Shown: positions 52,773-62,951 of the stretch, in pieces
Layout of the letters: each line of letters starts with the position of its first letter
Position numbering within the stretch: the stretch's first letter is position 1
Assembly (NCBI GenBank): GCA_022570795.1
Contig: JAKUDP010000011.1
Coordinates: 1,674,001-1,738,000, forward strand
DNA from: Sphaerulina vaccinii
Lineage: Eukaryota; Ascomycota; Dothideomycetes; Mycosphaerellales; Mycosphaerellaceae
DNA: 64,000 bases
Direction: 5' to 3'
Notes under the pieces: generated by a model
What the model saw: the letters and a program-made list of their open reading frames with translations, nothing else
Database searches by the model: none
Told to the model about the DNA's origin: nothing
Translations under genes and position numbers: made by a program

Positions 52773-54018
52773 ATGCGCCTCAAGCGACTCAGCCTCCTCG
52801 TCTTTACGACCTGCCTGGTGTCAGTCCCAGCTCTCAGTGTCGAAGTCGTTCAGACAAACTCAGATCATACTCAGGACAACCTCAACTACAAGACCTTGTC
52901 GCCATGGCGCGAGCAGTGTATAGAAGACTTAGGCCCTTCCCGTGGTTCATGGCTGTTCCCGGGAGTCGATCCGGAGATCGCAGAACGGACTCTTGACACG
53001 TATGCATTGTACGTTGCGCACGTTGGGCAGCACTCTCATTCTGAGAACTGCCGCGATGGGCGCGGCAGAATTGCAGATGGCCTTTTCTGGGCAATGTCCA
53101 TGTCCAAACAAGTTCTGCTCGCTCGTCGTGGTCTTTCGTTCGATGAGGCAGTATCTGCCGGCCTACAGGAGAGCCATCACAAGCTTATGAAGGAGTCCGG
53201 ACCTGGCAGCTATGGGAAGTTGAGCGCTGCGGATCTTCAGACCTTGCAGGAGAGGTACTTTGGACACATTGACGCTGCTCGTGCCAATGAGATATCTTAC
53301 ATTATCAAGACGGCTTTCTTTGGGTGGATGAGACTTCGCTTCCTATGCAGGACAGCAGAGCAGGACGGACGATGCTACGGGAACTGGGCATTTGTTGAGC
53401 ACTTCCCCACGCCGCCCAACTTGGACATGTTCCTTTGCCCGTTGTACTGCAGTCGAGGGGCCACATCATGGTGGCGGTCCATGGCAGCAGAAGAGCCGGA
53501 ATGGTGCAGGGCTGACCACGATGCAAGATCTTCAACGATCCTTCACGAAGCTTTTCACCTCGTGCATCGGCAGCCACCACCGAGAAGCTATGTTCCGAAA
53601 CGAAGTAAGATTTATACTGTGCTGCACGAGTAAGCTCTACTGACTACTGTGGGCAGTCATTGACCATCCTCTTGATAAGAGATTCGACTTGTCGATACGG
53701 GATCCTTGTTACGCGAATCGCTCTGAAGTTGGGTGCAATGTGTACGGAAGACAGCTTGCTCAGCAGTTGGTTCAGATCGATCAGGATCTGAGACTAACAA
53801 GCTGCGACAACTATGTCTTCTACATCATCGACCTCGTACTCGCGATGATCTATGGTCTGGACGCTGTGCCCGCCGCGAGTGAGATCAACGATCTTTCTGC
53901 AACCAGTAGTGGGAACGAGAAGTGGTACAACGAAATGTGGAAGGAAGCCAACAGGAGAACCAAGAGATGGACGAAAGGCGAGGAAGGCCTTTGGCACTGG
54001 CATCACGAAGAGTTGTGA
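52773..54018 (+). CDS. Secreted zinc metalloprotease-like protein (deuterolysin/M35-like)
   Basis: Exons 52773-53604 and 53657-54018 (52-nt intron) give 397 aa. A signal peptide (LKRLSLLVFTTCLVSVPALS) starts the protein. The zincin motif HEAFH is at residues 258-262 (STILHEAFHLVH). Exon 2 adds RDPCYANRSEVGCNVYGRQ and SCDNYVFYI, resembling the D...C...VYG...ADNY segment of aspzincins, where an Asp is the third zinc ligand. A peptidase of M35 type is the best fit, acting extracellularly. Identity outside these motifs is weak and the spacing between HExxH and VYG is longer than in classical deuterolysins, so it belongs to a divergent subfamily. Confidence 0.72.
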
Positions 54019-54314
54019 AACGTCTGCTACGATTACAGTGGCACGATCATCCGAACATCGCTATGACGGTCTGTGGCACGTGCCTGGTCCTGGCGATATA
54101 AGTGCTGCATGGTCTGGGAAGCACTTGGCAATTTCGAAGATCAGAGAACACGAGATGGGCACAACGATGTGTTAACGCAAGTCTCGCGAAGGGAGCACAG
54201 GTAGGCCAAGGTTGAGAAGCGGTAAGTGGTCTTGGGAGGACAGAGAGCTGACCCGAAATACTATGGCTTGGCAGTGTTGATGTCTTCGAAGTGTTCAGGT
54301 TGCATAAGGCAGCA

Positions 54315-55451
54315 TCATCTCTGGCTCCGTGGTCCGATGAGAATACGGCTGTGACGACTCTCATCCCTATCTCCAGGCGCACGCCGCGAGATGATTCCAC
54401 ATCTCTCAGCCTCTTCAAATTCTGCTTTCATTCTTTCACTAAAGCTATCAAGGTGTGCTTTCATACCCCCAGGCTGTGCGCACACTGCTGCCCAACCCTC
54501 AGGCGTGCCGATGTTGTGGGGAAAATTTGTCCGAAAAGGCCTTCGTGCAGCAGAGCTTTGTTCGCCGACCCTGCCTCTCTCCACGCCTCTCACGGCACCT
54601 CGATGGAGTACCTGCGGCCGTGGCTGTGGCTGCGTTGAGAGTTGGACATCGTTGTCATCGTCATCCTCGTCAGAAGACTCTCCGTCCAGTGTGGTAAGTC
54701 TTGGACCATCAAAGAATGGCTGGCGACTGTTGACCAAGCCGGCGTGCCATTGAATCGCGAAGTGAGGGATTGCATTAGTTTCAACCTCAAAGTCGTCCTC
54801 CGTGGCTCTCTGGATTCTTCGAGTAATCTGGCGCCTACGCTCGGCATCACGTCCAATGATGGTCCATTCCATTGCATTCGGCCAATGGTGCCTAGGATAA
54901 CGCCCGTTCTCGTCCATTCCCCACAGAAAGCGAGGCACCCGAACATTGGTATAAGGTACGCGCTGATATCTGCACTCGTCGATGACACGCCCACGCATGG
55001 GCTCATTGATACGAAGAAGTGTAGCACCATCAGCGCATTCTCGGACCATTCGCTCATTATCTTTCATGAACTTTCTTTCCGGACTAAGCAGCGTCCATTG
55101 TGCTTCCTTGACCAGCTGAGTGAGCTGATTGAACAGCGCGAGGCGTTCGTCGTCCGTTCTGTCCCTGTTGCGCAGTCTTGTCTGCAATGCAAGAATGGTC
55201 CCATCTTCGGGTAGATCACGAAACCAGCATTGAGCCGCCCACCAGGCTTTCAACTTGGGGCCACATCCAAATTCTCCGGGCCTGCGCCATTGGGATGGGT
55301 CCCTCGGTAGCCACTGGTCTGCATCCAGGCCGAGAGTCTCGCCGTGGTGCTGAAGATGTCGCTTCTCGATATCGAGTAACCTTTCAAGGTCTGCTCCAGG
55401 AACCTCAGCTAGCAATTCACCGCATCTACGAGGTCGATCTTTGGCTGCCAT
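54315..55451 (-). CDS. Hypothetical protein, basic ends and acidic centre
   Basis: Single exon, 378 aa from ATG 55451; the frame is open a little further to a non-ATG codon. The N-terminal half is Trp/Arg-rich with helical character (QWLPRDPSQWRRPGEF, KAWWAAQCWFRDLPEDG). An acidic run (SSDEDDDDNDV) lies near residue 285 and the C-terminal third is Arg/Ser/Pro-rich. Codon pattern looks like real coding sequence along the whole frame. I do not recognise the family; no transmembrane or signal sequence is evident. Confidence 0.6.
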   Translation of the reverse strand: MAAKDRPRRCGELLAEVPGADLERLLDIEKRHLQHHGETLGLDADQWLPRDPSQWRRPGEFGCGPKLKAWWAAQCWFRDLPEDGTILALQTRLRNRDRTDDERLALFNQLTQLVKEAQWTLLSPERKFMKDNERMVRECADGATLLRINEPMRGRVIDECRYQRVPYTNVRVPRFLWGMDENGRYPRHHWPNAMEWTIIGRDAERRRQITRRIQRATEDDFEVETNAIPHFAIQWHAGLVNSRQPFFDGPRLTTLDGESSDEDDDDNDVQLSTQPQPRPQVLHRGAVRGVERGRVGEQSSAARRPFRTNFPHNIGTPEGWAAVCAQPGGMKAHLDSFSERMKAEFEEAERCGIISRRAPGDRDESRHSRILIGPRSQR

Positions 55452-56363
55452 GGTAATCCAGATGGAGAATGCTTTGGAGAACAAGAGCGAGACAACGCGT
55501 CTAGATGGTCGACGCGTCGCGTGTAACAAAAAACTAGAGGGCTAGGTGCATACAGGCTAGCCAGATCGAGCTCGGCCATGTCCCACTCGCCTCATATCCA
55601 AAAGCATGGTCCACGGTAGGAGCAATGTCATGCTCATTAGCCAAGCCATATGAGCTGTAGTCTTCTCCGTTCCAGTGAATTCAGCTGAGGAGTGGACTTC
55701 GGCACCTTTATCGAAGGAGACATGGAGTGATATAAGGAGGGAAGACTCCAGGCTCAAAACCTTATTTCGTCATCTCTTGAGGCGTCAGCAGGTATCTCGA
55801 CAACGGCACGATAGAATCGATTGTGCGTGGTTAGCATACTAAAGGACATATAGAGGAAGTGAGAGCAGCAGCCTCCACGCTCAACAAAAATCCGTAGCTC
55901 GAATGCTCGAATTTACAAGAACCTGATCATGAGCTAGCGGCGGCTCTTTCCGTGATATTCCGCGCCAATGAGAGCGTGCAAATCCAAGTGAACCCAACCC
56001 CGATTTTCCCCGACTAACCCTGACCTTCTCGCTTGTGTTTCGCAACGCGGCCAAGCAACGGACACTCCCTCAGCCTGTTTCTGAACCTCAGCCTTTCTCT
56101 TTTGCGCTCCCTGACCCGCCGTCGATGGCTCATCGTCACTCACATCGACATGCACTCGCCATGGTTGTCCCGAGGCACCATACGTTTGCAGTCAGCATCG
56201 CACGCTTGTAGTACAGTCACCACGCCCTGTACAGTAGCTGCATGGCCGGCCCGAGAGTGGATTCTCGTTCGCCTATCCTGCAATCGACAAGCTAAGTATT
56301 TTGTGTCTTTGCAATCGTCTGATGAGAAAGAAGGAAGCTCGACAACAACCTGACCACAGAAAA
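55452..56363. other. Intergenic, no gene supported
   Basis: About 900 bases. A minus-strand frame 56155-55934 looks protein-like (VGENRGWVHLDLHALIGAEYHG) but has no ATG and no evident partner exon. It also contains the promoter of the MFS gene. Confidence 0.4.
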
Positions 56364-57914
56364 ATGGCTGTAATGGATTCCACAGTCTCATGGCGAAGGT
56401 CAAAGACGCTTCTCATCTTCACAGCCACTTTAGGACTTTTCACTGGTACGCCGCAATCTCCTTCGCCTTCATGAAGATGTACTGACAAAGTCACATCACA
56501 GAAAACTTTCTCTACGGCTTCGTAGTCCCAATCCTACCCTACATGATCGAAAAACGCCTCCTTCTAGATCCAGCATACACTCAACGCTTCACAACAGAGC
56601 TGCTATTCATTCTTGGCCTCATATCAGTACCTTCAGCACCGATCATCGGCCACTTCGCAGACAAGACTACAAGTCGAAAAGTCCCTCTCCTTATATCCCT
56701 CTTAGGATGTCTTATCGGAACGCTCCTGGTCTCCACCACGTTGTCGATATGGGCCGTCTATGCCGGCCGTATCATCCAAGGCATTTCAGGAACGGGAGCC
56801 TGGATTGTTGGTTTTGCTATGCTTACTGATGCGGCCGGGAGCAAGCATATGGGCAAGACTCTAGGTTTCGCTGGGAGTTTCATTACTGCTGGTGTCATTA
56901 CTGGACCAGCCATTTCCGGAGTCATGTTACAATGGTTTGGCTATTGGGCTGCTTGGGCTGTGCCGTTGGCTCTTCTCGCGATAGATTTTGTTGCTAGAGT
57001 TGCGATGGTGGAGGAGAAGAAGGAGACCAAATCTGAAGCACAGGAAGTTGGTGCAAGCTCATCTGCTCAGGACGAAGAGGACCCTCTCTTGCAAACAGAC
57101 TCGAACGCCAATGATGAGACGAAGATCGTGCCACGTCGCGGCTTCTATCGTGTCGTGTTGAGTAATGGGACAGCATGGGCAGCTATGTTCAACGTCGTGG
57201 CCTTTGCTGTCATTCTCTCTGGCTTCGACGCCACACTGCCTTTGCACTTGCGAGATGCTTTTGGCTGGGGTCCTGCTCCGATTGGGTAAGTACACTCATG
57301 TCCTTTTCATCTGAGTACATGCTAACAGTATACCAGATCCATCTTCCTCGGTCTCCAGATCCCATCGATGTGCCTAGGCCCTTTTACCGGCTGGCTGCGA
57401 GACCGCGTTGGTCTCCGTTGGCCTACAACCATTGGCTGGGCACTCATAGCACCTCTCCTCTGGTTCTCTGGTGTGCCAGGAGATTCTGATTTCCTTGGTA
57501 TTGGCGCGGATAGTCGTGGGCAAGGAGCTTTCATTGCTACGATCATTGCTATCGGCACAGTCACCTCACTCGTGCGCGGCGCTGGCACGTTTCAGCTGAC
57601 GTGTAAGTTTCTCAAGCCTGTATCCTGGAGGAAAGATACTGACAAATGTGTTAGCCACCCTACATCAACTTCGAGCACAAGATCCCGATATCTTCGGGCC
57701 TGGAGGTGGTTCTGCTCGGATGTTCTCGCTTACAGAAATGTCGTTCAATGTTGGACTGATGTTGGGCCCACTCATATGTGGTTCCATCTCCGACGCCTTT
57801 GGCTTCTATTACACTGGTTGCTTTTTAGCTGCTGCGGCCGCATTCGTGGCCACTACGTCCTGCATCTTCTTCACTCACAAGTCGCCTGTGTGTGAAGTGG
57901 ATGCTTCTGAATAG
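56364..57914 (+). CDS. Major facilitator superfamily transporter (DHA1-like)
   Basis: Four exons, 56364-56445, 56502-57285, 57337-57602 and 57655-57914 (introns of 56, 51 and 52 nt), give 463 aa. About 12 hydrophobic helices are visible. The loop 2-3 motif appears as GHFADKTTSRK and helix 4-5 carries GRIIQGISGTGAWIVG and GFAGSFITAGVITGPAISG, the antiporter-type motif C. A charged central loop (~residues 195-245) separates the two six-helix halves. The second half contains LPLHLRDAFGWGPAPIGSIFLG and NVGLMLGPLICGSISD. Likely an exporter of small molecules or amines; substrate unknown. It is not adjacent to a biosynthetic gene cluster in this window. Confidence 0.92.
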
Positions 57915-59577
57915 ATATATGAACCTACTCATCTCTCTGTTACCTCTGCCTTACCTTTCCTGCACCTCTCCTTCACTTCCCCTTCTACCCTCCTAATTAT
58001 CCACATCCCATTCACTAGTTGTGATCACGCGGTGCCTGATCATGATCACGCAATCCCACACCGGTCCGTACCCTGACAGTCCTAGGACGAGGTATAATTA
58101 TCTCTTCCTCCCCGCCCAAACTTCCCGACATCATATACCAGAACTACACCGCCAGCGGTGTAGTGCTTGGACTACCTACACCCGCCGCTGCTCCGGCCGC
58201 AGGCAACGCCGTCGGGTTCTCCGAGGTGTCAGTGGCACACTCGCATCACGCAAGGAATTGACTCCAGACCTCGAAAGGTCGAAAGTTTCGAGTACGTGTG
58301 GAAGATTGGTTGCGTAGCTTCTCCGGAAATGCTGGAGTCGTTATATAAGAGAGCGAGTACGAAGCTATTCCTCACATCTATCCAGTCCTCCTATATCCAT
58401 TCCCTCTATATCCATTCCCTCTATATCATTTCCTTCTATATCCATCCACTCTATATCCATTCCCTCTATATCCATTCCCTCCATGTCGATTCCTCTAGTT
58501 CCTCTTCAACAAAACGAGGAAGTTCTCAAAGTAAGAAAAGCACACTCCCCTCTCTCCCTCCCTCTAAATCAAAAACCGCGCATCCAGACGTCCACTCATG
58601 GTCGAAAACCCCTGATGAGTCGCATCCAGAGTCAATCTTTTGCATATAAGCTATATTCACCTCGAGAGCTTCGGCGAGCTAGGTTCCATGGGAGGCGAGC
58701 GGCACAAGACCGCTCGCGGTTGTTGTAGTAGGTTGGTGGAGTTTTGCAAGTTTGGGCTAGCAGAAGGACTGATATGCATTGCTGTCTGGACCGTGCGCAA
58801 GATGGATGACAGGATCGAGGTCGTGTGATGCATGGAGGGTGAATGGAGAGGGGAGGCTGTCTGCAATTGTGAGCGGGTATAGTGAGGGAAGCTGGTGAGA
58901 GCTTTTGTGGCCGTGGTGCTTGTATAGTATGATGTCTGTTGTTTTGACGATGGGCTATTGGGTATTCGAAGGAGTTGCTCAAGGCTACGATACGATCACT
59001 TTGTACTGCATGTGCTGACGCTCGTTTTGCAGGTATTGTCGGTGCTGTGTTCGAGATGTAACCTGTAGATCTAGCTCAGCAGTCTCTTTCTTCTTCTTCA
59101 TGAAGGTAGACGATAGATCTGCTCCTTCATACTCATGTTGGGAGTGGAAATGGAAAGCAGCAGCATATCATCCTCCTCAGATGTAAGTGTTCATACACGA
59201 CTTGCTCTGCTCTGCTCGCATACATGCATGTAAAACTGAACGAGGGTTCCACGCAGCTCTTGACCTCACATCTTCCCTCCTAACATGTCCATCTCGGTCT
59301 CCCCTCTCATTCGTCTGTGGAACAAATCATATCGTTTGTCATGTCTGTCAAAAAGGAGTAACGCAAACCCGGTGCGAGTAGCGTCCATCACTACTCGTTC
59401 CTGCTTCCACTGAATGTGATGTAACATCTTGTAGTCCCTCAAGCATCTCTTGCATACAAGCCGCTGTTGGAGTACCAGCTCACCTACGCAAGTTAATGCC
59501 TCACCAGGTATTCGATGGGTGGTAGGCACATGCGAATAATAACAAAACAGAGCCCGGCACTTGCCATTGTTGTCTTC
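57915..59577. other. Intergenic, contains a minisatellite
   Basis: About 1.66 kb. Frames crossing 58167-58728 include the tandem repeat listed separately and are not believed. A 116-codon minus-strand frame (58982-58632) is His/Pro/Ser-rich and featureless. Polypyrimidine-rich sequence dominates 57940-58010. Confidence 0.45.
58391..58494. repeat. 15-bp minisatellite, about seven units
   Basis: Tandem units of 15 bases with consensus ctatatccattccct: four exact or near-exact copies at 58391-58420 and 58451-58480, with variants at 58421-58450 and a decayed last unit at 58481-58494. It translates to repeated LYIHS in one frame, but no gene context supports coding. Confidence 0.9.
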
Positions 59578-60200
59578 CTACTGCCGTATCGGTATGCCTG
59601 GCGTGTCGCTGTTATCCGACCCTCGTGCCTGCTTCACCTCTTCTGGAAGATCTTCTTCGTCAACACTCGAACCGCGGTGTAGAAGGCTGGCCTCCTTGAC
59701 CGGCGAGCCAGCTTGTTGTCCGTTGCCTGAGAGTGTGGGATGAAGTGCTGGACCGCCTGAAATCGAACCTCGTGGACCGTTCTCGGTTGTGGGTGTGCCT
59801 GCCGATGACTGTTGGGAGAGGTGTGGGATGTTCTCGGGTCTGTATCATATCTCGATCAGTACTCTTCCATCTCATATCCTCCCTTGCTGATGTGTGCGAC
59901 TAACGTTGGATGCTCCCTCCCCAGTCCTCCACCAAGGCTTGCGCCATCACTCTTGCCGGCCTTGCTCATGGCATAGTCGCCTGAGTCGAAGTATTTGCGC
60001 TCTTGTAGCTTCTTGCTGAAGAGATCTTTCTTGTTCGGGAGCTTGCCATATAGTCGGAAGAGCTTCTGCTCCTCTTCTGTGAGGGACTGCCAGAACGGAG
60101 TCAGTGATTGGCATAGCGGTATTAGTACATCCGGGATGATGTTCGAAGTAAGACGTACGCTCACGTCGACCTTGTTCTGCTTGTGCGGGTTCAACGCCAT
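59578..60200 (-). CDS. IGO1: Endosulfine / ARPP-19 family protein (Igo1-like)
   Basis: Three exons, 60200-60159, 60086-59905 and 59839-59578 (introns of 72 and 65 nt), give 161 aa. The family signature KYFDSGDYAMSKAG is at residues 45-58; Ser49 in FDSGDY is the site phosphorylated by Greatwall/Rim15 kinases, after which the protein inhibits PP2A-B55. LFRLYGKLPNKKDL precedes it, as in Igo1. Exon 3 is needed: unspliced reading stops early at 59856, whereas splicing gives REHPTPENIPHLS, as in other fungal members, followed by a polar tail ending GIPIRQ. Donor choice for intron 1 (gtacgt, giving NKVDVSS) was made by comparison with the family; gtgagc two codons earlier would also keep frame. Confidence 0.92.
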
Positions 60201-60201
60201 C

Positions 60202-60245
60202 GTGGTGGTGGTGGTGGTGGTGGTGGTGGTGGTGGTGGTGGTGGT
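60202..60245. repeat. (GGT)n microsatellite abutting the endosulfine start codon
   Basis: About 14-15 GTG/GGT trinucleotides on the plus strand, equivalent to ACC repeats on the transcript, ending one base before the ATG at 60200. It forms the immediate 5' leader of the endosulfine gene; the long Thr-run frame through it is an artefact. Confidence 0.95.
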
Positions 60246-61957
60246 AGTAATTGGTATGGTATGGTATTCGTGTGATAGCGGGGTGATTTGGTGGTGTTGG
60301 AAAGTTGTCGCGAGTCCTGAGCCTGCAGGTCGCGCGCTTCTTTCTTTGTTGGTCAAAGCTCTTGCTCTGCTCTGCTCTTGCCTTTGTCGGTTCTTTCCTC
60401 TGCTGTGACTGTGTTGTGTTCAATGGCTTCCGCTTCGTAGCCGGTGGTGGTGCTGTTTGCTGCTATAGCGGGTAATCGCGGCGAGCTCGAGATGCGATTG
60501 TCGCTGGCAGGGTCGTTGTCGTGATATTTCCAATCAATGGCTCGTAACAGAAGAAGTGGATGGATTGATCAAGGAGAGGGAGAAGAAGATATGCGTGTTC
60601 CTCGTGACATCTGACGTCCTGGTAGCACGATGATATGATCTTTGGGCTGTCGTCGTCGATGCTCCCCTACAACAATCCTACGGCATATATCCCGATTGGT
60701 GCAATGCCGCCAGGATGGAGCTTGCAATCGTGGGACTGGGACTGGGCCTGGCCGTTCAAACTCTCCAGTTCTCGTCTTCTCTTCCTCCTGCCTTCACACT
60801 TCTTGATTGTTGTTGACACAGGGCCACATGTATCCAAGAGCGGCAACGATATGGTGTGGTGACGTCTAAAGATGAGAGGGACGTGTCGGACCTCGAGATG
60901 CAGCCTACATGCCACTACTAATAAGTGCACGACCGTTCGACAGACACGTGGCACAGCTGTGAGCTCAGACCACCCATCATGAGAGGTATGCTATCTGGGC
61001 ATTCTAGGCACAATACCAAGCTGTGGCCCGATGCAATCGCCCCTCGTACAGGTTCATGTCTGAAGCCTACTTGAGCGAGCTTGCCTGACTTCGTCCTGAC
61101 TTGAAGGATGTCTGGCACCATGGGTTGTAGGATTGCACGGCCTTCTCTCCGGTTATGCACAAAAGGCCTCACGTGAAGGTCCAGATATGTACCCGGAGCC
61201 CCTCCACAGCAAGAAGTGCCTCTACTTGTCATGAACCAAGAATCTCTATGTCAGCGTATCATCTTAGGAACGACCTACGACCTACGACCACACCAAGTCA
61301 CCGAGAACGACTGTTGAGGAACCACAGGCTTTGATGATATACATACCTCCAAAGTGGCTTGACTGGTGGAGCAAAACATCAAGACTGGCAGATCTCAAGC
61401 CGCAAATAAGAAGGAAGATCACAACGTGAAAAGCAAAACAATCGAAACTGATGACAATGACAAGAAGCCATATATCTACGCAGGAGTTCTTTGATCTCAA
61501 CGAGCGTGACGATCATCAAGTAAGTCAGCATCTACGACAGCAGACGACTTACCACCATACCACTACACCATGCACGACTATTGACGAAGTCATCGAGCTC
61601 GAAAGCTATATACCTCCACACCCACTCCTGACTGGTATACAAGTAAGTGGCAAAAGAACTAATCACAGTGCAACAAGATACAAAATCATGGGCTGGAGCA
61701 AAACAATCGCTCGCGGCGATGGTACATCACGGTCAAAGCTGGAAGAGTGTACTTCATCTCAACGAGCGTGACCATGAACAAATCTACATCTACAATAGCA
61801 GACGACTTACGATCATACCTTTACACCATGCACGACTTGTTGTCAGGACCACCAAGTTCGAGAGCTACATACCTACAACACTGCATGAATCTGGAAAGCG
61901 CTCTGCCTCAACATGATCATGATCAACGGAACAAGCGACATTGCGATACTTTACTTG
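60246..61957. other. Intergenic with a diverged direct duplication
   Basis: About 1.7 kb upstream of the endosulfine gene and downstream of the aldolase gene. No supported gene lies at 60246-61350. The right part contains two related segments (listed separately). Confidence 0.4.
61358..61905 (+). repeat. Diverged direct duplication, possible exon relic
   Basis: Two segments, about 61358-61620 and 61690-61905, share ordered blocks: tggagcaaaaca, then ctcaacgagcgtgac, then cagacgactta, then acaccatgcacgact, then a stretch encoding ESYIP. In translation both give LNERD...ESYIP, but in different frames, so this may once have been coding. Gap lengths between blocks differ. No known element is recognised. 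Confidence 0.6.
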
Positions 61958-62951
61958 CTATGATCTCGCCTGCTTCAGAGCCTGCGTATAAAAAGCTTGC
62001 AAAGCACGCACCTCCGTACCAATGGCTATGAAGTCGAACCTTTCCTTCGCTTTCCTAGCCCCTTCGCCATCAGCAACCAACATCCCAACTTTTTTACCAT
62101 GCTTCCTTGCAGCGTCCACAATCTTATCAATTGCGGCAAGGAACTCTAGCTCTGTGTACTTCGCAGGTGTATACCCCAACAACGACAAAGCCAAATCATT
62201 CGGGCCGATGAACAGCAGATCTATCACGCAGACATCAGCATTCTTGCGAGTATTCGAACAGCCGTCGCTGCATAACATACCAACGCCCTCAACCTGACAT
62301 ATCTCATCAACGTTCTCCAACCCCTCTTTACTCTCAATCTGAACCATAATTACAGTATTCTCGTTAGCTTGTTTTACATACTCCGCTGGTGTAGACAAGC
62401 CATGTTCATAGCACGCGAACGCCGAGCCTTGACCCCTTACGCCGATGGGAGGGAACTTGGACATTGAGACAACTGAGCGTGCTTGAATGGCTGTATCGAT
62501 CATTGGGACGAGGAGGCCACTACAATTCCCATGAGTACTTGTTTGAAAGCAGATCGGAAGGGCTAGGTGATTACTGTGCTCCTGTATCCAAAGCTCGCTT
62601 GATGAGCGGTCCTGTTGGACCTCTGACACGCACGATTGGTGAGGCACCGGATGAGGCAACGGAGGAGACCATTTCGTGCATTTTGGTGTCTCCGATGTGG
62701 CCTGATTGTACTTAGTAAAAGGAAGCGTGAAGCTGTAGCGAGTACAAACCATGTTCGCGATCTATGATTACGGCCTGTTCAGATGGAGATCAGTGGTATA
62801 GTTGGAATCTACTTGATGAGGGAAGACTGACGTCCAAGCCTGTGTTGGCTACTATTTGAGCGAGACGCATGCCTTTCAATGCCATGAAAGTTGACATTAC
62901 TGGTTGCTTTGCACGGAGCATGTTTAGGAGTTTGAGCTTGGGGTTTGCCAT
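61958..62951 (-). CDS. HpcH/HpaI-family aldolase
   Basis: Five exons, 62951-62832, 62774-62750, 62701-62575, 62519-62281 and 62220-61958, give 257 aa; exon 2 is 25 nt. Splicing restores the family flow: LAQIVANTGLD, AVIIDREHG, IVRVRGPTG, ALDTGAHGLLVPMIDTA, MVQIESKEGLENVDEI and VDLLFIGPNDLALSLL. Arg in RVRG, Glu in QIES and Asp in GPND are at positions where class II HpcH/HpaI aldolases bind substrate and metal. These enzymes cleave or form 2-oxo-hydroxy acids with pyruvate as the product, for example in aromatic degradation. The large unspliced frame up to 62752 reads through introns 3 and 4 and is not real coding. The substrate is unknown. Confidence 0.92.

Noticed and set aside
60202..60423. 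Poly-Thr, poly-His or poly-Val proteins through the GGT repeat
   Set aside because: These are translations of a microsatellite in the leader of the endosulfine gene.
61958..62752. Single-exon 264-aa version of the aldolase
   Set aside because: It starts at or near intron sequence and reads through two introns with non-conserved peptides; the five-exon model restores family motifs.
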